Assembly (NCBI GenBank): GCA_036785325.1
Contig: JAXIVH010000010.1
Location: 5,968,284-6,032,283, forward strand
From: Urophycis tenuis
Taxonomy: Eukaryota > Chordata > Actinopteri > Gadiformes > Phycidae
Length of the DNA stretch: 64,000 nt
Reading direction: 5' to 3'
Position 1 is the first letter of the stretch. The number at the start of each line of letters is the position of its first letter. The notes below the pieces were generated by a model, which was not told the origin of the DNA, did no database searches, and saw only the letters and a list, made by a program, of their open reading frames with translations. The position numbers and the translations under genes are program-made. This document shows, in pieces, positions 11,301-21,760 of the stretch.

Positions 11301-12498
11301 CAATGAGATTCTGGCGATTGATTACACCATCCTGGAGCCTGCCAGGACGGGTGTGGAGAATGTCCTAGTAATGACTGATGTTTTCAGTAAATACACACTG
11401 GCCGTTCCCACCCATGATCAGCGTGCCCCTACGGTGGCCCGCGTCCTGGTGGCAGAATGGTTTTCCAAGTTTGGGGTCCCCGCTCGGATTCATTCCGATC
11501 AGGGCCGCAGCTTTGAAGGCTCTCTAATCCAGCAACTCTGTGGCTTTTACGGCATACAAAAGACACGGACCACCCCATATCATCCAGCAGGCAATGGTCA
11601 ATGTGAAAGATTTAATAGGACGCTCCACAACTTATTAAGAACCTTGCCAGTAACTAGGAAGCGTGACTGGCCATCCTGTCTACCACAGGTACTGTACTGC
11701 TACAATACTACCCCCCACCAGTCCACTCGGGAGTCCCCGTTCTTCCTCATGTTCGGGCAGCAGCCTAGATTGCCAATCGATTTTCTTCTGGGCAGAGTTC
11801 AAGATCCAGTTGGTGGCACCGTTCATGAGTGGATCCAGGAGCATCAGGCTCGACTGGAGGTGGCCTACCAAGGCGCAAGGGAGCAGCTAGACATAGCGGC
11901 TGTACGCCGGAAAAAGAACTATGACCAGCATGTTCGGGATGCGCCGCTGGGGGAGGGCCAGCAAGTGCTTTTACGCGACTTTAGCACCCGGGGGCGCCAT
12001 AAAATTTGCGACCTGTGGAGCCCAGTGGTGCATCAAATCCTGAGGGCGCCTAAGGAAGGTGGGTCTGTCTACACGGTAGCGCCAGTAGCCGACCTGGCCA
12101 AGGCTCGTCAGGTGCACCGCTCCGCCCTGAAAGCTGTGGTACAGAATCCCTTGACTGCCCCAGTCAACCCAGGTGAGCCTTTTTCCGCCAGTCTCCTCCC
12201 AGAGTCTGCAGAGGATGACCCATATGCTTATTCAGACCTGATGGCGCAGGGACCTACAGGGTCTACCGCCCCAGTCTCATCAGAGGCCAGTATACCAGTG
12301 GCCATAGGCGACCCAGAGTCGCAGCTTCAGCATACACTGCCAGCTATACCACCAGCCGGGCCTAGCTCAATGGCTGTTTCACCACCCGTGTACCCTGGTG
12401 CTAGTGAGGGGAACAGGCGACGAACCTCCCGGCCCACTGCGGTCATGCATCCCAATATCCACCATCTGCCACGGTCTGTATCGGGTTCGGCTACTTAG
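8344..12498 (+). CDS. pol: gypsy Pol polyprotein (protease, RT, RNase H, integrase)
   Basis: The frame is open from 8344 to TAG at 12496-12498. The first ATG is internal, and an earlier TTG at 8446 is not a convincing start, so Pol is probably made as a Gag-Pol fusion by -1 frameshifting. Counting from 8446: retroviral-type aspartic protease with DTG at residues 28-30; reverse transcriptase with VKKKDGSLRMCVDYRQLN and the catalytic YLDD at 483-486; RNase H following (EVDAS, TDNNPL); integrase with the HHCC zinc finger from about 892 (HQEHGHQG, CQACERC) and DDE catalytic residues (IDYTILE, HSDQG, GQCERFNR). The C-terminal tail is proline-rich and I see no chromodomain. No internal stops or frameshifts are present. 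Confidence 0.92.
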   Translation, partial: LISCSSEVGKLAPTGLQSHCSGGATIGSGGGSQRLGGVSKLMSSCPHLDVLFGGVKVPCLLDTGSMVSTITESFFRQNYEPWGKERLQSCHWLQLRAANGLTIPYLGYLELEVELCGKSMPNCGVLVVRDPPGSQSHPVPGVLGMNVIRKCYHELFGEHGLAFFDLPSVSEAPTTILQALQQCYSRSIQVSSPAPGTVRVRGRRACRIPGGAMKLVAATCSEQYSGATVLFEPLDSGLPVGLLASPALVHVDRGTAYIPIVNVHSTDVLLFSRTLVGTIDHAHIVSLPAGVTEVPSVTATVSSQLVHSSVPDQLAALDLSSLPTGDQGPVRELLGKYSEVFSAYDMDLGCTNLISHDIPLVDEVPIRQRYRRIPPSEYEMVKEHIHQLLEANDIRESCSPYASPIVLVKKKDGSLRMCVDYRQLNSRTRKDAFPLPRIEESLDALTGACWFSTLDLTSGYNQVPVAEVDRPKTAFCTPFGLFEWNRMPFGLCNAPSTFQRLMQRIFGDQQCQSLLLYLDDIVIFSSTVKQHLERLEGVLGRLQREGLKVKLSKCAFFRQEVQYLGHVISDQGVATDPGKIEVVANWQTPTTFSELRSFLGFASYYRRFVPGFAKLAAPLHRLVAAQGDPKAKRRSEQGQINTWSTECSDSFKALKHKLTTAPVLAYADFSLPFILEVDASYGGLGAVLSQEQQGKVRPVAYASRGLKPTERNMQNYSSMKLEFLALKWAMTEKFREYLLGNKCFVFTDNNPLSHLTSAKLGATEQRWAAQLAAFDFELKYRSGRSNRNADALSRQQPPGPSEIQAMLPGTSLPAPLQQVLSLSGVEAAQTAITALPCRWPDEISALQQADPVIREFMQFWRRRQPPDGEERKQVSPTVLALLRHWDRLLEIGEILYRRVLRPDGKEAVLQVLLPKSLKRDVLTQVHQEHGHQGVERTLELLRQRCFWPGMSAEVAQWCQACERCQVAKNTQPAAQSFMRHLLASRPNEILAIDYTILEPARTGVENVLVMTDVFSKYTLAVPTHDQRAPTVARVLVAEWFSKFGVPARIHSDQGRSFEGSLIQQLCGFYGIQKTRTTPYHPAGNGQCERFNRTLHNLLRTLPVTRKRDWPSCLPQVLYCYNTTPHQSTRESPFFLMFGQQPRLPIDFLLGRVQDPVGGTVHEWIQEHQARLEVAYQGAREQLDIAAVRRKKNYDQHVRDAPLGEGQQVLLRDFSTRGRHKICDLWSPVVHQILRAPKEGGSVYTVAPVADLAKARQVHRSALKAVVQNPLTAPVNPGEPFSASLLPESAEDDPYAYSDLMAQGPTGSTAPVSSEASIPVAIGDPESQLQHTLPAIPPAGPSSMAVSPPVYPGASEGNRRRTSRPTAVMHPNIHHLPRSVSGSAT

Positions 12499-12579
12499 CC
12501 GGCCCAGAGTGTAGTGTTGCCACTGAACCCCCCCAACTAGTTCCCCTGTTGTGGTTAGTTCATCGTCGGGGCGCCGATT

Positions 12580-12597
12580 TAGAAAAGGGGGGCGGAT
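12580..12597 (+). promoter_or_regulatory. Polypurine tract of the gypsy element
   Basis: Purine run AGAAAAGGGGGGCGGAT directly before the TG of the 3' LTR, the usual primer for plus-strand synthesis. Confidence 0.8.
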
Positions 12598-13842
12598 TGT
12601 AGCAGGCTGAAGCCGTCGGGGTAGCTATTTAACTTGCGGTGCAGTGATTGGCTCTGCTTACTCCACGGCCAGCCAATCGCGGCTGCCAAGCCCCTTCTTA
12701 AGCCAGAAGTTGCCATTTGACAGGTGACGTCACCGGCATGCGACACCTGTCTCGTTACCTGTCCAGCAACCCGGCGTCCGTCCTGCTGAACCTTTCCATC
12801 ATAGCGCTGCAGGTATGGCGAGCTCCATCTCTCTCTTCACTCTTTCGATTTCTTAACTTGGGCTTATCAGGAATGTTCTCGTGCTATAGAACCCCTTACA
12901 CTGCGTACCCTGACACCAGCGGAGTACTCGCCCTGCTATCCACCACCTGGGCTGGGGGTCCGGCCATCAGCTGACGACCCGGCGTTGATCAACAACTGCT
13001 GCTTTGCTTACCCCTTCCCGTACGTCTCGTTTCACGAGTGGGCTCGCGCCGGTTAACCGGCTGGCTGATTACAGCCCTGTTTTTCGGTTAGTCGATTTTG
13101 TTAATAGAATTACTCGCCTCGATAATTGTGTGCACGAGAGTAGGGTGTATGAGGCGTGGTCTTTACTTAATTGTTGCGTTTATTTTGTTTCCCCGTTGAG
13201 TCGGGCTTTATTTATTTAGACTCTTGCCTGGAGGACTTTTCCCATACCGTGGATAGGCAAGAGGATTGGTCTTTATTGATTTGATCCTTGGTTTACTTTC
13301 TTTCTTGGTGTGTCTCTTTATTTTGAACCCATTTTGATTTATTTTGCCATACCTGTTATAGTGACTATTGCTCTACTCTTTTTGTGTGTTTGTTTACTTT
13401 GAACCCATTTTGATTTATTTTGCCATACTTGTTAAAGTGATTATTGCTCTACTCTTTTTGTGTGTTTGTCTACTTTGAACCCATTTTGATTTATTTTGCC
13501 ATATTTGTTACAGTGATTATTGCGCTACTCCTTTTGTGTGTTTGTCTACTTTGAACCCATTTTGATTTATTTTGCCATACTTGTTACGGAGATTATTGCT
13601 CTACTCTTTTTGTGTGTTTGTTTATTTTGAATTCCTTTGGTTTCATTTGCCATATTTGGGTGCTGTCTTAGCGTGCTACTCCATCTTTTATTAATAAAAT
13701 TGTATTTTTCTATACTGGTTCCTTGTTGCTGGCTGATTCCGTTAACGAACCTGAGTGTCCTTGTAAAAAACCAATATATATTCTTTGGGCGAAACTCCCA
13801 TCGTGGCGTTTCTGCAACCGCTATCTATAGCCGCCGGTCACA
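12598..13842 (+). repeat. 3' LTR of the gypsy element
   Basis: 1245 bp, starting TGTAGC and ending GTCACA, nearly identical to the 5' LTR with a constant offset of 6702 bp until one single-base gap near the end. It contains the same five 76-bp units. Confidence 0.93.
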
Positions 13843-14280
13843 TGAAGAAGGAATGCCCGTCGGTCCTCCTGACTAGACCCATCTTCACTGACTTTGGTCG
13901 ACAGTGAGAGATCTCTTGTCTGTGTAGATGATTGATTAGTGGGCTTAGGTTCATGTCTGCCAATATAATGCTAACACCATTCACAGCATCGGACCACCAA
14001 ATAGACCCACCTGCAGTATCCGGTCCAGTTCCTGAGCAATCTCTCTGAGGATGAGTTTAGATTCATCCAGGGTGAAGTCCACAGGCTCTGGTCCAGAGGG
14101 ATCCACATTCTATGAAGGAGGTCATGAAAACAACTCAAACTACTGGTCAAAGTCCAACAATCATGCTGTTTATCTTCGAGACTGGCAGGGTAACTTCATT
14201 CTCACCTTTGAGTGTAATATCTTGCAGACAATTTTCTTGAGTCCTTCTGACAGCTGTGCAAGGCACACAAATTACACAAT

Positions 14281-14292
14281 CAATAAACGAAC

Positions 14293-14330
<38 letters not shown>

Positions 14331-14600
14331 ACTACTAATAATAATAATAATAACAATGCGTTTTATTTAAAGGCGCCTTTCAAAGCACTCAAGGACACCT
14401 TACAGACAGTTTTTTTTGTTAAATAAAATAAACAAGTGGTGAGTAACAGTGGCAAACTGTCAGTGTGTGACAGAGTACGTGTGTTCAATGTGTTCAATAG
14501 ATGGAGTTCTGGTGATGATACGGGCGGCTACGTTCTGGACCAGTTTGCGTTTATACTGTATATGAACATATCCAGGAGATGTTTTGCATTTCTTAAATTA
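14281..14600 (-). repeat. L2-like LINE 3' end with (AAT)n tract, unit 1
   Basis: An AAT microsatellite (about 14296-14355) is followed by TTTATTTAAAGGCGCCTTTC and a diverged piece of the LINE C-terminal region (GTTCTGGACCAG). The orientation is minus. The same module recurs in every unit and is a repeated landing site for other insertions. Confidence 0.65.
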
Positions 14601-16377
14601 ACACACCCAGCTAAAAAACCCAAGGGGTTTCGAGTGCAAGACCCCCCTGTATTTCGCACCCTGATTTTAAGTTTTTGGTAGCTTCTACGAGTATCTCACC
14701 CTTCCTCGACCAAAATCCGGCAGGAGAAAGGGGACTGATCTACATGTTGTAGAAGTTTCTGTGTTTTTCTTGGTAGGACCAAAGCTGTTGTAACTGCATG
14801 CAGACCTCTTTTCCTCTGTAAAATATGGTGAAAGCAAAGCGAACCAATTTCAGTTTTTTCTTTTTAACTAAAACTACTTTTTCATACAGGTGTATTCAGA
14901 GCTGTTTCAACATTAAAATAAACCAACCGTCTTTTGAAGTAATCTTTTCTCTTCACACATTAAATCTCCAGGTGACACAAATCCACTCCTCTGAGCTTCA
15001 GTTTGTTTGTTTCAGCAGGTAATCCAATCCAATGTGAACCGTGGCCGTCTACACACCACCTGACACATTGAACACAATGTAACCTGGAAACTGTGAGGTT
15101 GTGTTTTGTGTAGCCCCGCCTCCACATTGTTTGTTACAATTCTGCCGTGACAGGGCCTCTCCTGTATTTGTGTTCATTTAATTGATAAGCAAAAAACATG
15201 ATCATGTTGTTCACGTGATGAACAAATTCAACACCAATCTTATATCGTCTTTATTGTTTTCTACATACATTATAATGAGACAAAACCATTACCTTTACAA
15301 TAAGTCCCCCCTTGGAACCTCCTCAGGTTAACCTGGGCTGGCCTGAAAGGCTGGCATTATCACAAGGGGATCACTACCAACATTTTATAGCACTGGCTTC
15401 CCCCTCTGTCTCGTCTGAGGGACTTTCTGTCCCTCCAACTGAGATGTCCTGTGTTACTTTTAGTGTATTGTATCACGTTATACCAATGTAGTAGTATCCT
15501 ACCTAACAGGTAGGTATTTTTGTAACATATTGAACGCAGTTTCGACATGAAACTGACATCACTGTACTCCCGTGATGCAACGGGACATGACGGACAAGGT
15601 AAATAACAGAGATGGCTGCTGCTGATGTTCCATGCGCAGTCTACTAAAATGACAATAACGCTCTTCACATGCTTTTCGTATGCAGGTGATACAAATCTGA
15701 TTCTCCAAGCATACGTTTTGTTTGTTTCAGCTGGTAATCCAACTGTGAACGGTGGCAGTTGGCACAACAACCAGACAAACCTGTTGACTTAACTTTTATA
15801 TTTATAGCCCTGCCCAGAGTTATTTCTTTCTCTCTACCCTGCCTAATAGCCTGAAAGTTCAAGTTGTTCATTATCATAGCATCACTTACAGTCATACTGT
15901 AGTGACGTGCGGTTAGGCACCTCTAACCCACGGTAGAAATGCACAGTGTGTGCTTCCTCAGCTCATAATTCCCCATGCTGTTGTCCTGTGACTCCCCTTT
16001 TTAAAATATGTGACCACTGTGATTACCTGCCTATGCCCTCTGGTGCCCAAGTGATGTATCACCAAATATTCACACAACTTACCATTTACATTTAAAAATC
16101 AAATGGGGTCATACTGATCTTACCACAGACAAGATACCCCGTCTTGTGAGAGGTCTTTCCTGGACTGTCATCTTGAACCGATAGTAGGGTAGGAAGGGGG
16201 GCTCACCTGCACCTGAAAGGTATATTTTTCTAACCTAGCTTTTTGTAATCCTTAAGGTGTGTAGTAAAGGAATTCTAATGTTCTCCACACAAACATTGTC
16301 CCATGTATGATTTTTTTGGACCATCTTTTGTGTCTGTGCTGGATTTTCGGCTGTTAAAAATGAAAACTTTAAATCTA
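14601..16377. other. Non-coding stretch, no gene recognised
   Basis: AT-rich DNA that recurs in part at 26640-27440, 39180-39800 and 54000-54700. Short frames such as one on the - strand at 15360-15770 are not conserved between copies. I see nothing supportable in it. Confidence 0.5.
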
Positions 16378-17162
16378 TGTAGCCGATTGGATCAATCGGT
16401 GTGGGGAACTTTTATTTTGCGTCACCTCTGTCACCTTTCTTGTGTGTTTGCATCACTAGTAAGGGGGGTGGGCGTCCCTGACGGGTTAAGACCCAAAGGA
16501 GATTGTGACACAGCGTCAACCAGTGGAGCCGGGCTACCCAGTGGCCGGCCTTAGAGGGAAGCAACAATGAGGTCGACCCATGGAGCTGGACCGCCTAGGG
16601 TACACCCCTTAGTGGAGAGTGACAGCGGGGATGTGGTGGTCTGGTCCCGTGGAGAGGAACCTCAAGCCATGCCCGTGCGGCCTGATACCCCTCCTGCTGT
16701 TGAACTGGGTATACCCAGACTGCCTGATAGCCCACCCTGCTGCTATAATGGATACTGGGTCCGAAGATGCATACCCCCCCTTGCGACGCTCAGTGAGACC
16801 TAGGGCGGGTCAGCATTCTAATCCCATCACCTCCCCCGACCAGTGGGTGCAGAAACAATGGACCAATAGGTACAGAAGGAAAAGAGTCCAGGACCTGAGC
16901 TGTCATCGTCGGGTCGCCTACTCAATTGGAGGGGGTGGAGTGTAGCCGATGGGACCAATCGGTGTAGGGAACTTTTATTTTGCTTCACCTCTGTCACCTT
17001 TCTTGTGTGTTTGCATCACTAGTAAAGGGGGGGTGGGCTGTGATTATAGACACCTTGGGTCCTCATGCCGGTAGCCGTCCATTGCTGGTTGTGACGTCTA
17101 GCTGTGTTTCGGGTCTTCAATGGCACGGTATGTTGGAAATAGCTCTCTTTTCTCCTATGAGC
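16378..17162 (+). mobile_element. Deleted gypsy-type LTR element fragment
   Basis: Two direct copies of an LTR 5' part start TGTAGCCGAT at 16378 and 16941. Between them lie about 480 bp that end in a purine tract (GGAGGGGGTGGAG) just before the second copy, as expected for a polypurine tract. The intervening frame near 16770-16830 ends LRRSVRPRAGQHSNP, which resembles the C-terminal end of gypsy Pol proteins. Most of the interior is gone. The second LTR copy breaks off at about 17162, where gdf3 3'UTR sequence begins. It is a different family from the 5896 element. Confidence 0.6.
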
Positions 17163-17510
17163 GAGTGCTCAAGACCCTGGTGGTGGGACAGGGGTCCGGA
17201 AGTTTTACATTTTGCGTAGGATACTTTGTTTGCTATACTACTTGTTTGCTATACTACTATACTACTGATACTTTGTTGTTTGTTTTGTGTTTTTTAATAA
17301 AGAACTGTGTTGTGGAAAGGACAGTTCACATTTTTTAATGTTTGGTTTATTTGTATATTTGGCATGTGAAAAATGCTGGATATCTTTCTGGAGTAATTTT
17401 TCATAGCCTGAACGGCTGAAGGCTGCTCTCTTCAGGTAAGAGGAGGAATTGTCTCATCAAATGAGAAGTAAAAAGAACATAAAAATAAAAATAATTTTCA
17501 TAGTTTTTTA
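17163..17510 (+). pseudogene. Ghost gdf3-like copy: 3'UTR only
   Basis: Matches the 3'UTR and downstream DNA of the gdf3-like copies from GAGTGCTCAAGACCCTGG through AATAAAGAACTG (17296-17307) and beyond. The coding exon is missing and its place is taken by the LTR fragment. It is the tail of a lost copy that sat a few hundred bases before copy B. Confidence 0.75.
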
Positions 17511-17926
17511 GACCTAGGATTTTGATGGGATGTGATTATCCTTTTACCTCCACCATCGGACCCCTTCCGGTCCCCAGCTTGGAGAAGAACGTGTGACCGT
17601 TTGTGATGCGATTGTCTGTCTCTTAGTTCCACACGACCTCCACAATTATTTCATCCAACTGACTGTATATGCCTCACTATACATTGTTTGGTCTGTATTT
17701 ATCTAAGAAGTATTTGTGAGTAATTAATCACTAGCATGATCGCCAAAGTTATTCTATAGCCGTCACCTATTTATTATGTTCCTTATGATATGTTTTTTTT
17801 TAAATAATAATTGTGTTGATGCATGGACTGCCCAAAGTAAGGTGTCTTTTTTATTTCAGAAATCTTGTCCCCATCATTTGGAGACCCACTTTGAAGTGGT
17901 TGAACTGTTTGTTTCATGTATTGCAG
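17511..17926 (+). other. Upstream/intron sequence of gdf3-like copy B
   Basis: Shared with the DNA before copy E (54785-55020) and copy A. A short frame MGCDYPFTS near 17528 was considered as exon 1 but has no signal peptide. Acceptor GCAG at 17923-17926. Confidence 0.5.
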
Positions 17927-18786
17927 GCAGGTTGGTGTCCTGCTGGGGCAGCCAGGGCTGTGTGGAGAAGCACCTGTTCTTCAACATGTCAGTCCTGCAG
18001 CCTGTGGAGCAGCTCTCTCTGGCCCGGCTGGAGGTCAAGTTTCAGTGGGGCGCGCTAAAGGCCCCAGGGTTCTTCCTGGGGCCCCGGGCCCTCGACGTGT
18101 CCCTGTATAAAGTAGTCCGGGCCACTCTCAGGGCAGCCAGCCACGAAGCCAACCGTAGGCTCCTGCTGTCCCAGTCGGTGGCGCTGGGACCCGAGCCCGC
18201 CTCCCTCACGCTGGACCTGACCTCCCTGGCGGAGACCTGGCGCAGAGCGGGCCGCAACTACGGCCTGGTGCTGGCGCTGCGGCTGCAGGGCCCCGACCCA
18301 GAGGAGGAGCTCCTCCCCTTCCAGCCCGGCAACGCGCTCCCGCTGCAGCCGGCGGCCGCGTCCGCTCCGCCACCGGCCGTCCACGCCGCGCTGGTGGCCG
18401 TGTCGCTCCACCCCGAGCATTGCCGTGCCAGACGGAGGCGGAGCGCCGTCCACCTGCCCGTGACGCCCAGGAACGTGTGCAAGCCGCGGCGCCTCTACAT
18501 CGACTTCAAGGACGTGGGCTGGCAGGACTGGATCATCGCGCCGCAGGGCTACCTGGCCAACTACTGCCACGGCGAGTGCCCCTTCCCGCTCAGCGAGAGC
18601 CTGAACGGCACCAACCACGCCATCCTGCAGACGCTGGTGCACTCGCTGGACCCGCGCGGGACCCCGCAGCCGTGCTGCGTGCCCATCCGCCTCTCGCCCA
18701 TCTCCATCCTGTACTACGACAACAACGACAACGTGGTGCTGCGGCACTACCAGGACATGGTGGTGGACGAGTGCGGCTGTCGATGA
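17927..18786 (+). CDS. gdf3: gdf3/Vg1-like TGF-beta ligand, exon 2, copy B (intact frame)
   Basis: About 285 residues, open through TGA at 18784-18786. Prodomain end, RARRRR cleavage site and a mature domain with all seven cysteines are present. Compared with copy A it carries private replacements: LRAAS for LRGAS, LRLQG for LRPQG, SLHPEHC for SLNPEQC, TPRNVC for TPSNVC and ISILYY for ISMLYY. None removes a cysteine or the cleavage site. The 3'UTR keeps a canonical AATAAA at 18895-18900. Together with copy D it is the best candidate for a functional coding exon here, if an exon 1 is supplied. No exon 1 was found in the 16 kb between copies A and B. Confidence 0.85.
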
Positions 18787-18894
18787 GTGTGCGAGGACGC
18801 GTCTGGGCAACACGAGTGCTCAAGACCCTGGTGGTGGGACAGGGGTCCAGAAGTTTTACATTTTGCATTGAATACTTTTTGTTTTGTGTTTTTT

Positions 18895-18900
18895 AATAAA
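18895..18900 (+). terminator. Polyadenylation signal of copy B
   Basis: AATAAA, about 110 bp after the stop codon, at the position conserved in all gdf3-like copies. Confidence 0.7.
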
Positions 18901-19496
18901 GAACTGTGTTGTGGAAAGTACTGTTCACATTCGTTTTTTATGTTTGGTATAATCGTATATTTGGCATGTGAAAAACGATGGATATCTTTCTGGAGTCATT
19001 TTTCGTAGCCTGAATGGCTGAATGCTGCTCCCTTCAGGTAAGAGGTGGAAATGTCTCATCAAATGAGAAATAAAAAGAATATAAAAATAAAAATAATTTT
19101 CATAGATTAGGCCTACTCCTCCTTTACTTCTATTACGGATTCAATTAATAATTTATTTGATATGTTTCTGAGAGGAATAATTTAAATGTACTCAGAATTT
19201 CAATGCATTGCACATTTTTTTTAGGGCAGTGCTTCAGAAGTAAATAAGAAATGACGGCTGATGACGCTGATACATTCTCTATTTGTTGATGAACCGCACC
19301 CAGTTTGACCATTTCAACCAGTCTCATGCATTGGGGCGTTTACCCCTTCAATACGGTTCTTAATGAAGCTGTCACATTTTTTGGAGGGAAAAAAATGTGC
19401 ATGTATGTATGTACAAGTATGCATATTCATGGCTTTTTTCAGTTGTGCCAAGTTATGTCACGTAAACACCAAGTGGTGAAATTCATGAATTAATTT

Positions 19497-19610
19497 TGAC
19501 ATGCGAATCCTTCTCCATCTCAATGGTGGCAAACACAGGAAGAACAGTTAGTCCTCAAAACAGCCGTAGAGTAATTAGATTAGGCTGACATTGAAGAAGG
19601 TCACATAAGG
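19497..19610 (-). pseudogene. Truncated relic of the decayed B30.2 exon, unit 2
   Basis: Only the 3' part of the relic seen at 1755-2095 remains. It stops at about 19610, where unrelated repeat sequence (GGTGACCAGATTTCTGAGAC) begins. Confidence 0.6.
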
Positions 19611-20147
19611 TGACCAGATTTCTGAGACAAAATCCAGGGACATTTTCGGTTCAGCGGTTTAAAAACCTCCAAACGTAGTGTTTTTGTCACAGAAAAACTG
19701 AAACGGGGACACTGCCCTTACCATTCACAAAGCAGTTTCTCTGACTCTCTCACTATTGATCCAAAATTGCAGAGGAATTGATTAATAATTGTTTTTTCCC
19801 CTGATTAAAGTAGTACATTCTAGCTGAGATCAGAACATCCTTAAGAACATCCTTAAAATCCTTAAAAAAAACATGTATCGGACATTTTACCCAAACTAAG
19901 GCTTCTGTATATGATTTTCACAAGATTTGGGGAAGACTTTAAAATGGAAAATGCCGCACTTCAAGTTGAATGACAACTTCAGCTTATATATGCTTTTAAG
20001 GGGGTTGAATCAGTTTTCACTAATTGTGGGTGGGAAGTAGCAACCCACCGAAGAGTTTTTAGTGAAAAACAAATCGATGCACTCAAGTCAGAAACAGGAA
20101 GTTTTAATACATTGGTCTTTACAAAAAACAACAAGTCAACTTAATAA

Positions 20148-20150
<3 letters not shown>
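19611..20150. repeat. Unclassified interspersed repeat and flank
   Basis: Starts with GGTGACCAGATTTCTGAGAC, a motif I associate with common fish repeats, and replaces the rest of the B30.2 relic. The last part (20040-20150) recurs at 33694-33797 in unit 3. No coding content is visible. Confidence 0.4.

Positions 20151-20191
<41 letters not shown>
20151..20191. repeat. (TC)n microsatellite
   Basis: About 20 TC repeats. The homologous tract in unit 3 (33798-33814) is shorter and continues into a different sequence. Confidence 0.95.
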
Positions 20192-20194
<3 letters not shown>

Positions 20195-21760
20195 ACATCT
20201 TTGATAATACACATATAAATTCAACGTTAAATAACATAACATACAGCATGATAAACATAACACTTACAAAAACATCTTTGGTTCGCCAATTGCATTCAAT
20301 CAATGATATTCCTGCTGTGTTTCTCGACTCAACCCCTAATGAGAATGCGACATGCATACGGGTCTTTGCAAAGGTATTAAATTCTCCTGCTCAAATAATA
20401 TTTTCACTGGATAACAATTGTTTCAATAATATATGATTATGACTAATAAGTACCATGAGAAAAAAAAAAACTTACTGCCAAACTCACTTTACCAAACCTC
20501 AATTCAATTAGGTACAAAATGTTCAACAATGTTCACAATGAGGCATAATTAGTTAGGTGGTCTATTGTAGTGTATAGGGTTCCGAATGAACAGTTACATA
20601 CACCTGTTTTATCATTCATTAATACACAGGAGAAGATCCCATGTGCCGTCATCCAAGGTAAACACATGTAGAAGCCCACCTCAGATAAAACCAAGCATAT
20701 AACACAGAGTGATATAATCACCATTAGGTGCAACGTAGCAGACATCAGGCTACGCCATCATAAATCTACAGTCATTCCTCAGGTGGCACCATTTACCCAT
20801 TACCTAGCTTAGTCAACAGTGGTATGCGGCACATTATTGGGGTTATCAAGTGGGCACCTTCCTTCACCGGTGTTTCGTTAAGTTAGGCCGAAGACACCTC
20901 AAGAAGGCTTAACTGTGTATTCCATCTTAGGAACCGAGGGTCCTATTAGAGAGGACCCTCAGTTAGTGAAACATGAGTCAAAGAATCAATCATAATGACC
21001 AGAATGGAAGTAAAAGTTCAAGTAATTACAAAACAGATATGAGGGGAAATGTAAAAAATGTACATTATTTCAGTCTTTGAACAAAATGGGGACAGTTCAC
21101 CATTTCATCAGGCAATGAAAGACACATCATACAGACAATTCAGATACTGTCAAACCAGGCCGTCCCACCAATATGTGCACCTGGGCAAGAAGCAAACTGA
21201 TAATAGATAACAATCTGAGACCAAACCAATGATGGCAATAAAGAAACCATTACTTATTCTAAAAGTGTTGGGGGGAACTCAAAGAGTGGCAAATGGCCAA
21301 AGGTACCATAGCCAGGAAAAATCACTGATGAATGAGTTTTTTACTTTGTACAAACCCTCATATTATTGAGCAGACTCCACAGGGTAACCAAATTGCCAAA
21401 GTGAAGACTGTTTATAGTGCGTCACTTCAGTCTTAGAGTGGCAGTGATCCAGTTCAAGTCATGTTTAGAATGGTATGATTAGTCTTTGGCTGTGCTGTAC
21501 CCAGTTTAATAGATTTAACTGGGTGTGATCTCACACCCAGTGGAATGTAGCAAAGGCAGTTCTCGCTTCTAGGAAGAGGACAAACTACACACTGAACAAT
21601 TATAAAGCCTTTTAGGGAGTATTAAATCAAACAGGGAAAAAAGACACTCCTGACAAATAGACACTAAAAAGAGACATTATATTTTTCCTTTACGCAAATC
21701 ACTTAGCACTCTGCTTTCACCTATTTAAAACTCACACATCCACTATGCTGTGCTTTTCTC
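20192..21760. other. Non-coding stretch, unit 2
   Basis: The counterpart of 2240-3810 in unit 1, with more substitutions and a deletion removing the LINE-end module near 21580. No gene is recognised. Confidence 0.5.

Larger units (their letters stand above)
5896..13842 (+). mobile_element. Full-length Ty3/gypsy LTR retrotransposon
   Basis: A complete element of 7947 bp: 5' LTR 5896-7141, primer-binding region, gag, pol, polypurine tract and 3' LTR 12598-13842. It is flanked by a 4-bp direct repeat TGAA (5892-5895 and 13843-13846). The unoccupied site is seen in paralogous sequence at about 22514, 38692 and 48874, where CCAACTGAAGA or its close variant runs through. The LTRs differ at only about three positions (a T/G near the start, one C/A, one single-base gap), so the insertion is recent. 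It lands inside the 117-nt exon of the - strand B30.2 gene. Gag and pol are both open, so the element may have been active lately. Confidence 0.95.
3931..14253 (-). pseudogene. Multi-exon B30.2 gene, unit 1, split by a gypsy retrotransposon
   Basis: Exon model from splice sites and comparison between units, in transcription order: 14206-14253 (48 nt, LSEGLKKIVCKI), 14011-14109 (99 nt, VDFTLDESKLILREIAQ), 13847-13919 plus 5852-5895 (117 nt once the insertion and its duplicated TGAA are set aside, AFLLQ then LAQDI), 5417-5572 (156 nt, charged, DLSTWMWTLKEME), 5174-5311 (138 nt, QQWKRGKLPNILPV), 5040-5091 (52 nt), 4582-4608 (27 nt) and 3931-4466 (PRY-SPRY). The 48, 99, 117, 156 and 138-nt exons are all multiples of three in phase 0. 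The last three join in phase 1. This consistency argues for a real gene. The product would have helical, charged segments followed by B30.2. I do not recognise the N-terminal family. Exons further 5' were not identified. The gypsy insertion disrupts this copy. Confidence 0.6.

Noticed and set aside
7349..12498. Endogenous retrovirus with envelope
   Set aside because: No third open frame between pol and the 3' LTR. The element is a gypsy retrotransposon without env.
17528..17597. Short frame MGCDYPFTS... as gdf3 exon 1
   Set aside because: No hydrophobic signal peptide, stops after about 23 codons, and no donor with a matching phase.
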